Below are positions 41,457-50,890 of a DNA stretch of 64,000 nucleotides, one piece after another. Below the pieces are notes generated by a model. The model was not told the DNA's origin, ran no database searches, and worked only from the letters and a program-made list of their open reading frames with translations. How positions within the stretch are numbered: position 1 is the first letter of the stretch; each line of letters begins with the position of its first letter. The position numbers were made by a program, and so were the translations under genes. Origin of the DNA: Flavobacterium sp. N2038 (GTDB lineage Bacteria; Bacteroidota; Bacteroidia; Flavobacteriales; Flavobacteriaceae); assembly GCF_025947185.1 (NCBI RefSeq), contig NZ_CP110001.1, positions 3,720,001 to 3,784,000 of the forward strand, in the 5' to 3' direction.

Positions 41457-43595
41457 CTATAATTTTTTGATCACAAATTCAGATCTTCTGTTCAATTCAT
41501 GTTCTTCCTCAGTACAAGAAGTATCTGTTTTACATTTTACAATTGGCATTGATTCTCCGTAACCTTTTGCCGTTATACGTTTTGCATTAATTCCCGACTG
41601 AATTATAAATTCTCTTGTTGAGTCTGCCCTTTTTTGAGATAAATCAGCATTAAATTGCGCGTTTCCTCTAGTATCCGTATGCGACCCAACTTCGATAACC
41701 ATATCCGGATATTTATTCATCAAAGCTACTACCCTGCCCAAAACTACTTTCGATTCTTTACGAATGTACCACATATTATAATCAAAGTAAATTGGATCTG
41801 TCTTGATAATTAAACGTCCCTTATCTTTTACAACATCTTTTTCCTGAGCAATAATCTGATTTTCTTTGTCTTTTTTCTTCACCTCGGCAGCAGCAATTTC
41901 ATCGGCTTTGGCTTTTTTAGCTGCTTCATTTAAGGCAATAATTGCCAATGCCTCTTTTTTCTTCTTTTCTTCTTCTAAAATAAGTTCCTGCTTTCTTTTA
42001 TTCTCAGCAAGCTGTTTTTCTTCTAGTTTTATTGCTTCTAAAGATTTTAGTGCCAATGAACCATCGTTACTCACATTTCTGGTTGTCCCGCTAGTAACAC
42101 TTTTTGATTCGTTGGTATATTTTTCTTTAAAAGCAACCACTATATATGAGCTCTCACAGTCAACAGTAAAACTAAATTTTCCGTCTGCCGCAGTGGTTAT
42201 AGTATTTAATGTTTTTTTATCAGCATTCTGCAGCATTACTGTAGCATTCTCCAGAGCTAGATTTGTGTTGATATCTGTAATTGTACCGGCAATAAACTGT
42301 CTACAATCTTCTACGATTAACTCCTTAATTTCTTTAAATTGATAAATATCGTCTCCCCCTTTTCCGCCTTCTCTGTTTGAGGCAAAATATCCCTCTTTTG
42401 TATTTGAATCAACATTAAATGAAAAATCATCTGCATTTGAATTTAAAGGTAAACCAACATTTACAGGTTCTGAATATTCATTTCCTTTAATTTCTGAAAC
42501 AAAAACATCCAGAGATCCATACCCCAAATGTCCATCTGAAGAAAAATAAAGTTTATCGTCATTTGCAACGAAAGGAAACTGCTCTCTTTTATCCGTATTA
42601 ATTACCGAACCTAAATTTCGTGGGGTATCAAACGCACCTTTATTGATATTTACAGCGTAAATATCAAAAGAGCCTAGAGATCCCGGCATATCTGAAGCAA
42701 AATATAATACTTTTTCGTCGGGACTTAAAGCCGGATGTTCTGTTGAATAATCAGCACTATTAAATGGAAGCGAGGTAATATTAGTCCATTTCCCTTCGAT
42801 CAATTCTGCTTTAAAAATCTGAAGATTTGAAATTTTCTTGTCATTTATTTTTCTTCTTCCGTTTTTGGAATTGTTACGGGTAAAATAAACTGTTTTACCA
42901 TCTTTTGTAAAAACAGCATTGGCTTCGTGCATACTTGTTTTTAATTCCTCTGCAAAATAGTTAATGGTAGCATCTGCCTTGTTTATATCCTGAATTGGCA
43001 CTGAAACCAGGTTTAAATAGGTTTCATTATCCCATTTAAATTTTTTATCAAACATCCCTGGTTTTAGTTTAACTCCGGCAAAAACAAGATTACCTTTAAA
43101 CGGTATAGCTCCAAACTCTGAATTAGGGGTATTAATTGTCAGATTTTTAATTTCAAAACGATTGCCAATCGCCGAAACATTTTCGAGTTCTTTTAATTTA
43201 TTTTGAAAATAAACCGAGTCTTTACTACTGGTCGATGTGGCATAATATTGTTTTAAAACATTGTTTGCATCTAAATAACTATTTGTTGCTTTTAAGGTCT
43301 GAGCATATTTAAAATAATAATCACGATCTAAATCTTTATTATAATTTTGGAGCAGAAGCCTGTAATAACGTTGGGCCTTTACGGGATTATTGGTGTAATA
43401 ATACGAATCGGCAAGGTTTTTTATCACTTCCTGTGAAGGTTTTTCTTCTGCTAATTTTTCATATAAAACAATTGCTTCTGCATAATATGTTTTATCAAAG
43501 AAACGCTTGGCCCTGGCCACGTCTTTATCCTGTGCATTTACAAACTGTATTGAAAATACGAATACAATAACGAGTAGTTTTTTCATATTTTTCAT
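41457..43595 (-). CDS. OmpA-family protein with TPR, PD40 and carboxypeptidase-regulatory domains
   Basis: About 712 residues from ATG at 43595, 1 bp after the PorP/SprF stop. A frame extension upstream overlaps that gene and is not used. Signal peptide FVNAQDK, then TPR-like helices (YAEAIVLYEKLAEEKP), WD40-like PD40 repeats (ALSPDEKVLYFASDMPGSLGSFDIY), a carboxypeptidase-regulatory domain, a long charged coiled coil, and a C-terminal OmpA peptidoglycan-binding domain (VIEVGSHTDTRGNAQFNADLSQKRADSTREFI). Third gene of the T9SS-type operon. Anchors complexes to the cell wall. Confidence 0.92.
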   Translation of the reverse strand: MKNMKKLLVIVFVFSIQFVNAQDKDVARAKRFFDKTYYAEAIVLYEKLAEEKPSQEVIKNLADSYYYTNNPVKAQRYYRLLLQNYNKDLDRDYYFKYAQTLKATNSYLDANNVLKQYYATSTSSKDSVYFQNKLKELENVSAIGNRFEIKNLTINTPNSEFGAIPFKGNLVFAGVKLKPGMFDKKFKWDNETYLNLVSVPIQDINKADATINYFAEELKTSMHEANAVFTKDGKTVYFTRNNSKNGRRKINDKKISNLQIFKAELIEGKWTNITSLPFNSADYSTEHPALSPDEKVLYFASDMPGSLGSFDIYAVNINKGAFDTPRNLGSVINTDKREQFPFVANDDKLYFSSDGHLGYGSLDVFVSEIKGNEYSEPVNVGLPLNSNADDFSFNVDSNTKEGYFASNREGGKGGDDIYQFKEIKELIVEDCRQFIAGTITDINTNLALENATVMLQNADKKTLNTITTAADGKFSFTVDCESSYIVVAFKEKYTNESKSVTSGTTRNVSNDGSLALKSLEAIKLEEKQLAENKRKQELILEEEKKKKEALAIIALNEAAKKAKADEIAAAEVKKKDKENQIIAQEKDVVKDKGRLIIKTDPIYFDYNMWYIRKESKVVLGRVVALMNKYPDMVIEVGSHTDTRGNAQFNADLSQKRADSTREFIIQSGINAKRITAKGYGESMPIVKCKTDTSCTEEEHELNRRSEFVIKKL

Positions 43596-43596
43596 T

Positions 43597-44526
43597 TTAA
43601 AAGAATCTTGGTGATTTATCAAATCCTTTTCCTAATAAATCTAAATCAAAAAGAAGCAATATTTCATGCGTACCGGAATTAAACTGACCTAAATTGGAAA
43701 GTGTATAATCGTAAGCATAACCTACTCTTAAAGAGGGTGTCACATTAAAATTAAATAAAGCACTTACAGAATCATCTATTCTATAGGCAGCACCAAATTC
43801 AAACTTTTCATTGTATAAAACATTTGCTGTTAAGTCTATAGAAACCGGAGCAGCTTTTACGAATCTGGTCATAAATGCCGGTTTTAATTTTAACATGTCA
43901 TTAATTTGAAAAACATATCCTCCGGTAAAAAACATATGAATTTCTTCAGATCCAAATGCATTTACACCCGATTTTTCTTCGATGTATTTTGATTTCAATA
44001 AATTAGGCGCAGAAAAACCTACATATAAATTATCTCTAAAATAATACGCGCCTACTCCAATATTCGGTTTTGTTGCATTTATATTTTCTGAAAAAGCAAA
44101 ATCGGTAGCGGGATCACTAAAACGAAATCCGTTAAAATTCGTTTGCATAGATGAAAATCCGGCTTTAAGCCCCAGGGAAAGTTTATTTTTTCCGCCTAAG
44201 TCTAACACATAAGCAAAATCAGCATATACATTATTCTCTTTTTTAACACCATCTCCAATATCATCAGAAATAAAGGACAAACCAACTTCGACTTTTTCTG
44301 ATAAAGCAGTATGTCCGAAAAATGTAAAAGTTTTTGGTGCTCCTACCGAACCAACCCACTGTGTTCTGTACAATCCTCCAAAATTCATCATAGCAGGAGT
44401 TCCTGTTGCATATGCAGGATTTACAACGCTCATATTATACATATAATGGGTATACTCCGGATCTTGCTGTGCCGATACAGTTGTTATATAAGAGAGAAAA
44501 GTTATAAAATATATTATTTTTTTCAT
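43597..44526 (-). CDS. PorP/SprF-family type IX secretion membrane protein
   Basis: 309 residues from ATG at 44526, giving the signal MKKIIYFITFLSYITTVSAQQ. The N-terminal QQDPEYTHYMYNMSVVNPAYATG is the diagnostic PorP/SprF start, followed by a beta-barrel ending FDLDLLGKGF. SprF proteins partner with specific large type B cargo and help it to the surface. It is placed between a CHU_C cargo gene and an OmpA gene, the normal order. Confidence 0.93.
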   Translation of the reverse strand: MKKIIYFITFLSYITTVSAQQDPEYTHYMYNMSVVNPAYATGTPAMMNFGGLYRTQWVGSVGAPKTFTFFGHTALSEKVEVGLSFISDDIGDGVKKENNVYADFAYVLDLGGKNKLSLGLKAGFSSMQTNFNGFRFSDPATDFAFSENINATKPNIGVGAYYFRDNLYVGFSAPNLLKSKYIEEKSGVNAFGSEEIHMFFTGGYVFQINDMLKLKPAFMTRFVKAAPVSIDLTANVLYNEKFEFGAAYRIDDSVSALFNFNVTPSLRVGYAYDYTLSNLGQFNSGTHEILLLFDLDLLGKGFDKSPRFF

Positions 44527-44558
44527 TTGAATAGTTTTAAAATGGTGCAAAAAAGGAA

Positions 44559-47174
44559 TTATCGATTTAAATAAAGACGCCCTTGTTTAGGAGGCTTGTT
44601 GTCTTTATTAAAATTGAGAATATAAAAATATACTCCATTTGGCGCTATTCCGTGGGCAAATCCTTCTGTTTCCCAGTTTGTTCCATCCCAGCTCGCTTTA
44701 TCTTTATAACCTTTATACATTCGGTTTCCGTATCTGTTGAAAATTTCAATTCCATAATCCGGATATAAAAACTCAATGTCCGGAATTACGAAAGTGTCAT
44801 TTACACCATCTCCGTTAGGAGAAAAACCATCCGGCACAAAGAAATCATTTGGTACATTATCACAGGCCGTTAAGGAAACGATGACTTTTGTACCCTCATA
44901 CGAAAGACAGTCTTCTGAATCAAATGCATAATATTCTCCTTTATCTTTTAGAGCAGTTGTTGGAGGCAGTAAATTACCATTGACAGGGGCATCGTACCAA
45001 ACTACAGTAAGTGGCACATTTGTTTTATTGGATAAATCTGAAAGTGTAGGACTATTTAATCCACAAAAATCAGCTGCTTCGTTCAATATTGGCGCAGGTG
45101 TATCGTTTATAGTTACTGTGATAGCGGTGGCATTAGATGTACATCCGGATACAGTCTGTCTAACATAATAATTTTCACTTTTCAAAAGGTAATTATTATC
45201 CAGCGGAGTTGTTGATGCATCAGAAATATACCATTTATATTGAGCTCCGTTAGGTAATAAGTTTGCGATAGTAGCTTTATCTGATTTACAAAAAGGCTGA
45301 TTATCTGCTGCAGGCGCATCAGGAATCGGATTTAATAAAAAAGCATCTGAAGGGCCGCTAACATCAATAGAACAGCCGGTTATATTATTTTTTACATTTC
45401 TGACTGTAGCCGTTGTAGATCCGGTATTGATAAGCAACTCTGCCGGAATGATAAAATTAGCATTCCCATTTGTACTGGTTAAAACAACCGTTTGCACCGT
45501 TGCAGTATTTCTTCCGGAAAGTGTATATGATAATGTCACATCGGTTAAAGTTCCTAAGCCGGTAACCACAGCTGCAACGGGAGATCCAAAACAAACATCG
45601 GCAATTTGTATCCTTAAATTGGCAGTATTTGGCAAAGGATTTATTATTATTTTACCTTTTAAATCGGCACTATTTACGCATCGCGATATTACATGTGTAA
45701 TTGCCGTAATATCTATTACTGATGTTCCGCTTTTAGAATTTAAAATCTCCGGAATAGTAAAAACTCCTTTACCATTTTCAAAAATAATTCTGGCAACCTG
45801 AGAATCTGCTGTGTTAGCTCCGGACAAACTATAAATGATATCATAAGTTCCGTCTGCAAGTTTTAAAGCATTAGAAATTTCAACCAGTCCTTCTTCATTT
45901 TGACAAGTTTTTGCATCTGTAATTTTTGCGCCTTCTAAATTTGGAATCGGATAAATGATCAAATCATCCTGCAAATTATCTATTATATTGGTGCAGGCTT
46001 TCGTACTATTTTCACCAATAATACTTAATATGGTAACTGTAAAACTTCCTACCTGCTGAAAATAATCTGATTTTATTGGAAACAGCAGAACTCCATTTGT
46101 AAAATTTGCCGTTACTACCTCAGTTGCTGCTTTTGGTCCTGAAACACTAAACGTTACATTATAGGTTCCGCTAGGAATAGCTGCATTTCCTCTTGTAAGT
46201 CTGGCAGAATATTTAGCCGTTGGAATTTCTGTTTCACAAATATCTGAAGTTATCTGCAGTACCGCACCGGTAAAATCGAGCTTCCTTTCCAGTCTGATTC
46301 TTATTGTTGACTGTGCCGTTGAGCAAATTGGCCTATCCGGTAAAACAGTATAAACAAAGTAAAAATCGCCTTCTCCAAATTTATCATAGATCTTTTTCAG
46401 GTCTACAAAATGATCCGAACCGGAAGTTAACTCTCCCGTATTTTTAAGATCACGCCACGTTCCGCCACTATCTTCACCTGTTAAAGAGTTATTTAAATCA
46501 TAATTTGTATAACCAGCCAAACCATCAGTACCACATAAAAAAAGGTTAACAGGGGTTCCTGATTGTGGCGCTCTAAAAACAGTCAGGATTACTGTTGATG
46601 ATACTGCCGGGCAAGATCCCTCTGCTCCTATTGTATAAGTATACTGGTAAGTGCCCTGTAAATTTTTAACATTGACAACAGAAGCAACATTTTGGTTGGT
46701 AGTATCATTATGCCATTGTCCATTTGATTGAGGCCCCAAAAACTCACCGCTAAAGGCCTGAAAAAGATTGAATTCCTCTACTGAACTACATACTGATACA
46801 CTAGGAGAAGGAACTCCCGTATATCCGCCTACAGTAACTGCTATAGTAGCTGTATTATCTGTACAGCCTGGTATATTAGAAACTGTATATGTGTAATGGT
46901 AAGTGCCACTTGCTCTAATGAGATGCACATTTAAAATACCTGTATTTTCATTTAAACCGGCTGAATCATCATCATCTGTCCAGACTCCTCCGGCAACTGG
47001 AGATCCAGCTAACTTCGAGAACAAATTTATCGTCTGATTGGCTGGATTTGAAACATCACACACAGAAAAAGCATTATCATCTCCTGCACATTGTGAGTAA
47101 ATTGTATTTGGAATTAAGAATAAAACAATAAAAAACAGAATGCTATGCAAGAAATTAATGTAATTTTTGACCAT
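44559..47174 (-). CDS. T9SS type B sorted surface protein (gliding-associated C-terminal domain)
   Basis: 871 residues with signal ending IYSQCAGDD. The body consists of Ig/SprB-like modules with repeated GTYHYTYTVSN, GTYQYTYTIGA and DGTYDIIYSLSG words. The C-terminus is a CHU_C/type B sorting domain: VPDGFSPNGDGVNDTFVI, YPDYGIEIFNRYGNRMYKG, SWDGTNW and GVYFYILNF. Export by T9SS and cell-surface attachment are expected. It is the cargo of the SprF-like protein encoded 32 bp downstream. Function of the body probably adhesion, inferred. Confidence 0.92.
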   Translation of the reverse strand: MVKNYINFLHSILFFIVLFLIPNTIYSQCAGDDNAFSVCDVSNPANQTINLFSKLAGSPVAGGVWTDDDDSAGLNENTGILNVHLIRASGTYHYTYTVSNIPGCTDNTATIAVTVGGYTGVPSPSVSVCSSVEEFNLFQAFSGEFLGPQSNGQWHNDTTNQNVASVVNVKNLQGTYQYTYTIGAEGSCPAVSSTVILTVFRAPQSGTPVNLFLCGTDGLAGYTNYDLNNSLTGEDSGGTWRDLKNTGELTSGSDHFVDLKKIYDKFGEGDFYFVYTVLPDRPICSTAQSTIRIRLERKLDFTGAVLQITSDICETEIPTAKYSARLTRGNAAIPSGTYNVTFSVSGPKAATEVVTANFTNGVLLFPIKSDYFQQVGSFTVTILSIIGENSTKACTNIIDNLQDDLIIYPIPNLEGAKITDAKTCQNEEGLVEISNALKLADGTYDIIYSLSGANTADSQVARIIFENGKGVFTIPEILNSKSGTSVIDITAITHVISRCVNSADLKGKIIINPLPNTANLRIQIADVCFGSPVAAVVTGLGTLTDVTLSYTLSGRNTATVQTVVLTSTNGNANFIIPAELLINTGSTTATVRNVKNNITGCSIDVSGPSDAFLLNPIPDAPAADNQPFCKSDKATIANLLPNGAQYKWYISDASTTPLDNNYLLKSENYYVRQTVSGCTSNATAITVTINDTPAPILNEAADFCGLNSPTLSDLSNKTNVPLTVVWYDAPVNGNLLPPTTALKDKGEYYAFDSEDCLSYEGTKVIVSLTACDNVPNDFFVPDGFSPNGDGVNDTFVIPDIEFLYPDYGIEIFNRYGNRMYKGYKDKASWDGTNWETEGFAHGIAPNGVYFYILNFNKDNKPPKQGRLYLNR

Positions 47175-47317
47175 GAAATATTATTTTTAAACTTAAATAT
47201 AATGAATAGCACTGTTAAAAGAAAAATTAACATCTAGTTTTTTGGAATTTTCATTCAAAATTAAAAATAATACTGATAATAAAGATTTTAATTAAAAAAT
47301 CTTACACATTTTTAATT

Positions 47318-48637
47318 TTACAGTTCATCTTCAAGCTTAAATCTAAATTTTAAAATCAAACTATTTCGTTCAACTTCGAGTGTAATCCAGGTATCATTTT
47401 CGGACTTTAAAAGATTGTTTATTTGCTGAAGAGTGTACTTATACGGAATGGCATTATTTATACTCACAATAATATCACCTTGTTTGAGTCCACATTTTTC
47501 TGCTGCAGAATTTTTACGAATATTTACGATTTCATAAACGGGTTTCAAGGAAAACTTATATCTGAAATTGTCATCTTTCTTATTGTCAAGTTCCCTGGCT
47601 GTTGTGGCAACTTGCACTGTTTCTAAATGAACTGTTTCCTGAACCCACTGCAAACCATTATGTTGTATTGTAATACCACTTTTATTGTATGTAAAAGGCT
47701 CCGAGAATTTACTGTTCTTTTTTAAATAAAGTTTTTGCTCTGTATAATCTAAGACCAGAGTAAATCTTTTTAAGATCTCACCTCCTACAGAACCAATTCG
47801 GCCGGGAACCATTTTTACATTTCTAACAGATGTTGAGTCCGGAAACGAAACTATCGGATTTTTAAAATCAAATTCATCAATTGAAAATTTTGCAATTTTT
47901 GCCCGATGCCCTTCGATATCACCACTAAAACCTTTGCCTAAAAAGTCCGGAAAATTCTTTTTAGGCAATTTTATCTTTTTATTTTCAAAAATCCAAAACG
48001 CATCGCTGTTACCAATATCAATCAGCAATTTTGCATCAACAGCCGCACTGTCAACAATAGCTGTTGCATTTATATATGGCTTTGATCTTTCAATAGTAAT
48101 CGGTACAGCTCTAAATTTCCGATTAAGTGTCTCCTTAATTGATTTATTATCCTGATAAATAGAGATCTTTTTCTTGAGATAATTTATTTCTACCAAATTA
48201 TGTTTGAAAAACTTATATCCAATTATGCCATTTACTGGAATTCCGATATGTGAAGACAAATTGAATCCCTGATCTAAAATAATATACAATAAATGATTTT
48301 CAGATTTTAATCCATGGGTCTCTAATACATTGTTTGTAGACTTAAGTCCTTCAATTTCTTGCTCACTTCCAAGTCCGCGTAATTTTATCTTTTCAACATT
48401 TTTAAAACTTACTTCCTGCTTCTCTTCCATACTAAACAAAATCGTTTCTTCGACTCCTGAGTCCAGCAAGAAATTTAATTCAACCCCATTTACATTAATT
48501 GGAATAAAAATGAGGTTATTAATCAATTTAAACGGAATTGTAACCTTATTACTATGGCTTGCGATCATAAAATCATCTTGCGCATAATTAGAAAAAGATG
48601 TTAAAAGTCCAAAAAACAGTATGAAATATTTTTTCAT
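47318..48637 (-). CDS. Retropepsin-like aspartic protease with C-terminal PDZ domain
   Basis: 439 residues, signal MKKYFILFFGLLTSFSNYAQ. Two aspartic-protease halves: Asp59 in NFLLDSGVEET and a second weaker site in KLLIDIGNSDAFW (DIG in place of DTG). The C-terminal PDZ domain has IRKNSAAEKCGLKQGDIIVSINN. This exported single-chain retropepsin/PDZ architecture is frequent in Bacteroidetes. Substrate unknown. Stand-alone, upstream of the T9SS operon. Confidence 0.88.
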   Translation of the reverse strand: MKKYFILFFGLLTSFSNYAQDDFMIASHSNKVTIPFKLINNLIFIPINVNGVELNFLLDSGVEETILFSMEEKQEVSFKNVEKIKLRGLGSEQEIEGLKSTNNVLETHGLKSENHLLYIILDQGFNLSSHIGIPVNGIIGYKFFKHNLVEINYLKKKISIYQDNKSIKETLNRKFRAVPITIERSKPYINATAIVDSAAVDAKLLIDIGNSDAFWIFENKKIKLPKKNFPDFLGKGFSGDIEGHRAKIAKFSIDEFDFKNPIVSFPDSTSVRNVKMVPGRIGSVGGEILKRFTLVLDYTEQKLYLKKNSKFSEPFTYNKSGITIQHNGLQWVQETVHLETVQVATTARELDNKKDDNFRYKFSLKPVYEIVNIRKNSAAEKCGLKQGDIIVSINNAIPYKYTLQQINNLLKSENDTWITLEVERNSLILKFRFKLEDEL

Positions 48638-48760
48638 TGATAAATTTTTAATATAAAATTAGTAAAAATATTCATATTTGTTACATTTTCATAACACCTG
48701 ATAATGTATACGTTAAATTGGAAAAAAAAATGCAAATTTGCACTTCAATAATTTAATCTC

Positions 48761-49957
48761 ATGCCAACAATTTCAAGCAAAGGCAGAAACATGCCCGAAT
48801 CACCGATACGCAAGCTTGCTCCTTACGCAGATTTAGCAAAGCAAAAAGGACACAAAGTGTATCACTTAAACATTGGTCAACCGGATATCAAGACACCCGA
48901 AGTGGCCATCGAGGCGGTAAAAAATATTGATTTAACGATTATAGAATACAGTCCATCTGCAGGATATGAAAGTTATAGACAAAAATTAGCAAAATTTTAC
49001 CAGCGCCAAAATGTAAACGTTAACTCAGAAGACATCATTATTACAACTGGTGGTTCTGAAGCCTTATTGTTTGCACTGGCCACAATCACAGATCCGGGAG
49101 ACGAAATCATCATTCCGGAACCTTTTTATGCTAATTATCATGCATTTGCTTCTTCTACAAGCGCAACAGTAGTTCCGGTAATTTCGACTATCGAAACAGC
49201 TTTTGCTTTGCCTAGTATTGAGGAAGTTGAAAAACTAATCACACCAAAGACAAAAGCAATTTTAATCTGCAATCCTGGTAATCCGACTGGTTATTTATAC
49301 TCAGAGTCTGAGATTAAGCAATTAGCAGGTCTAATCAAAAAATACGATTTATATTTAATCGCTGATGAAGTTTATCGCGAGTTTTTATATGACGGAGATG
49401 ATGTACATTATTCTGTGATGAATCTTGAAGATGTACAACAAAATGTCATCATGGTCGATTCAGTTTCAAAACGTTACAGTATGTGTGGCGCAAGAATTGG
49501 CTGTTTGGTTACTAAAAATAAAGACGTACTGGCAACTGTAATGAAATTTGCTCAGGCACGTTTAAGTCCGCCAACAATCGAACAGATCGCTTGTGAAGCT
49601 GCAATAGATACACCACAGAGTTACTTTGATGAAGTAATTTCAGAATATAAAGAACGTCGCGACACTCTAATTTCAGAATTAAATAAAATTGAAGGCGTAA
49701 TCGTAACTAAACCAAAAGGTGCTTTTTATTGCATTGCTCAATTACCAATTGACAATTCAGAAGATTTTGCACAATGGCTATTAGAAAGCTACGATCTTAA
49801 CGGAGAAACAGTTATGGTTGCTCCTGCTGCAGGTTTTTATTCTACACCAGAAATGGGTTTAAATCAGGTAAGAATAGCTTATGTCTTAAATAAAAAAGAT
49901 TTAATTACTGCTGTAAATATATTAAAAGAAGCTCTTTTAGTTTATAATAAACGATAA
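48761..49957 (+). CDS. Class I/II pyridoxal-phosphate aminotransferase
   Basis: 398 residues, fold type I. The PLP lysine is Lys237 in VDSVSKRYSMCGARIG. NPGNPTG (171-177), Asp202 in YLIADEVYREF, and Tyr in YSPSAGYESYR are the other cofactor-contact motifs. Aspartate-aminotransferase-like, exact amino acid uncertain. No pathway neighbours. Terminator directly downstream. Confidence 0.92.
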   Translation: MPTISSKGRNMPESPIRKLAPYADLAKQKGHKVYHLNIGQPDIKTPEVAIEAVKNIDLTIIEYSPSAGYESYRQKLAKFYQRQNVNVNSEDIIITTGGSEALLFALATITDPGDEIIIPEPFYANYHAFASSTSATVVPVISTIETAFALPSIEEVEKLITPKTKAILICNPGNPTGYLYSESEIKQLAGLIKKYDLYLIADEVYREFLYDGDDVHYSVMNLEDVQQNVIMVDSVSKRYSMCGARIGCLVTKNKDVLATVMKFAQARLSPPTIEQIACEAAIDTPQSYFDEVISEYKERRDTLISELNKIEGVIVTKPKGAFYCIAQLPIDNSEDFAQWLLESYDLNGETVMVAPAAGFYSTPEMGLNQVRIAYVLNKKDLITAVNILKEALLVYNKR

Positions 49958-49980
49958 GAAAAGCACTTTAATTTATTCAT

Positions 49981-50020
49981 AAAAAAACTGCTTTAGCATG
50001 GTGCTAAAGCAGTTTTTTTT
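49981..50020 (+). terminator. Terminator after the aminotransferase gene
   Basis: AACTGCTTTAGCA pairs perfectly with TGCTAAAGCAGTT around a TGG loop, followed by eight or more T residues. Confidence 0.9.
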
Positions 50021-50109
50021 TATTATTCACATATATTTAAAAGTTAAATCCTATAAAAAAATTATTAAACATGACATTTTTGTAATATTTTAGCTATAAA
50101 TAAATTGAT

Positions 50110-50871
50110 ATGATGTTTAAATTGTTAATATTCTATTTCACTTCTCTATCCTTTTTACACATTTCAGGTAACAAGTATAAATACAATATGGACAAAAATA
50201 AATACCTAAACATTATTTCTGTTACGCAAACTAACAATGAAAACATAGAGTGCTACAGATTAGAGATTAATCGAGCTTTTTTATTACTAAAAAAACAAAA
50301 ACAAATTATTGATTTAGAATTGAATAAAAACAAAAGAGTAGAAATTCTTTCCATTGCTTTTCCTGAAATTATAAGATACAACTCTTTTTCTGATTATATA
50401 GAAACTTCATCTAATAGAATTTTATACATAAATAAAGGAAAAAAAATTTCTGATTTTTCTACAGGATACTTTCAAATGAAACCTTCTTTTGTAGAAGATT
50501 TAGAAAATTATATCTCTCATAATGAAAGTTTACAACAACATAATTCGATTCTCATTCAGAAGAAAACTGAAAAAGAAGTCCGAAAAGAAAGAATAAATCG
50601 GTTAGAAAATTTTCAATGGCAATTAAGATATCTTAAAGTGTTTTGGCACATACTTGAGCACAAATACAAGCATGTTAAATTTAAAAATGAAAACGAAAAA
50701 ATTAGATTTTATGCTACAGCATATAATTACGGATTCACTAAACCCGAAAAAGAAATAACAAAGTATGAGTCTATAAAAATTTTTCCTTATGGAGAAAGAA
50801 CTAACACAGAAAAATTTGCTTTCGCTGATTTTTCAATTGACTTTATAAATACTTACTCGTCATTTTTTTAA
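50110..50871 (+). CDS. Exported protein with lytic-transglycosylase-like motifs
   Basis: 253 residues. Hydrophobic start FKLLIFYFTSLSFLHISG is a likely signal peptide. Three motifs match the lytic transglycosylase (GH23) plan in order: Glu86 in FPEIIRY, GYFQMKP at 119-125 (compare GLMQxxP) and AYNYG at 204-208 (compare AYNxG). Spacing is compatible with a lysozyme-like helical fold. No such name is well established for this group, so peptidoglycan cleavage is inferred. First gene of a three-gene cassette with a JAMM-like lipoprotein 19 bp downstream. Confidence 0.6.
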   Translation: MMFKLLIFYFTSLSFLHISGNKYKYNMDKNKYLNIISVTQTNNENIECYRLEINRAFLLLKKQKQIIDLELNKNKRVEILSIAFPEIIRYNSFSDYIETSSNRILYINKGKKISDFSTGYFQMKPSFVEDLENYISHNESLQQHNSILIQKKTEKEVRKERINRLENFQWQLRYLKVFWHILEHKYKHVKFKNENEKIRFYATAYNYGFTKPEKEITKYESIKIFPYGERTNTEKFAFADFSIDFINTYSSFF

Positions 50872-50890
50872 CCAATGAACCAGAATAATT

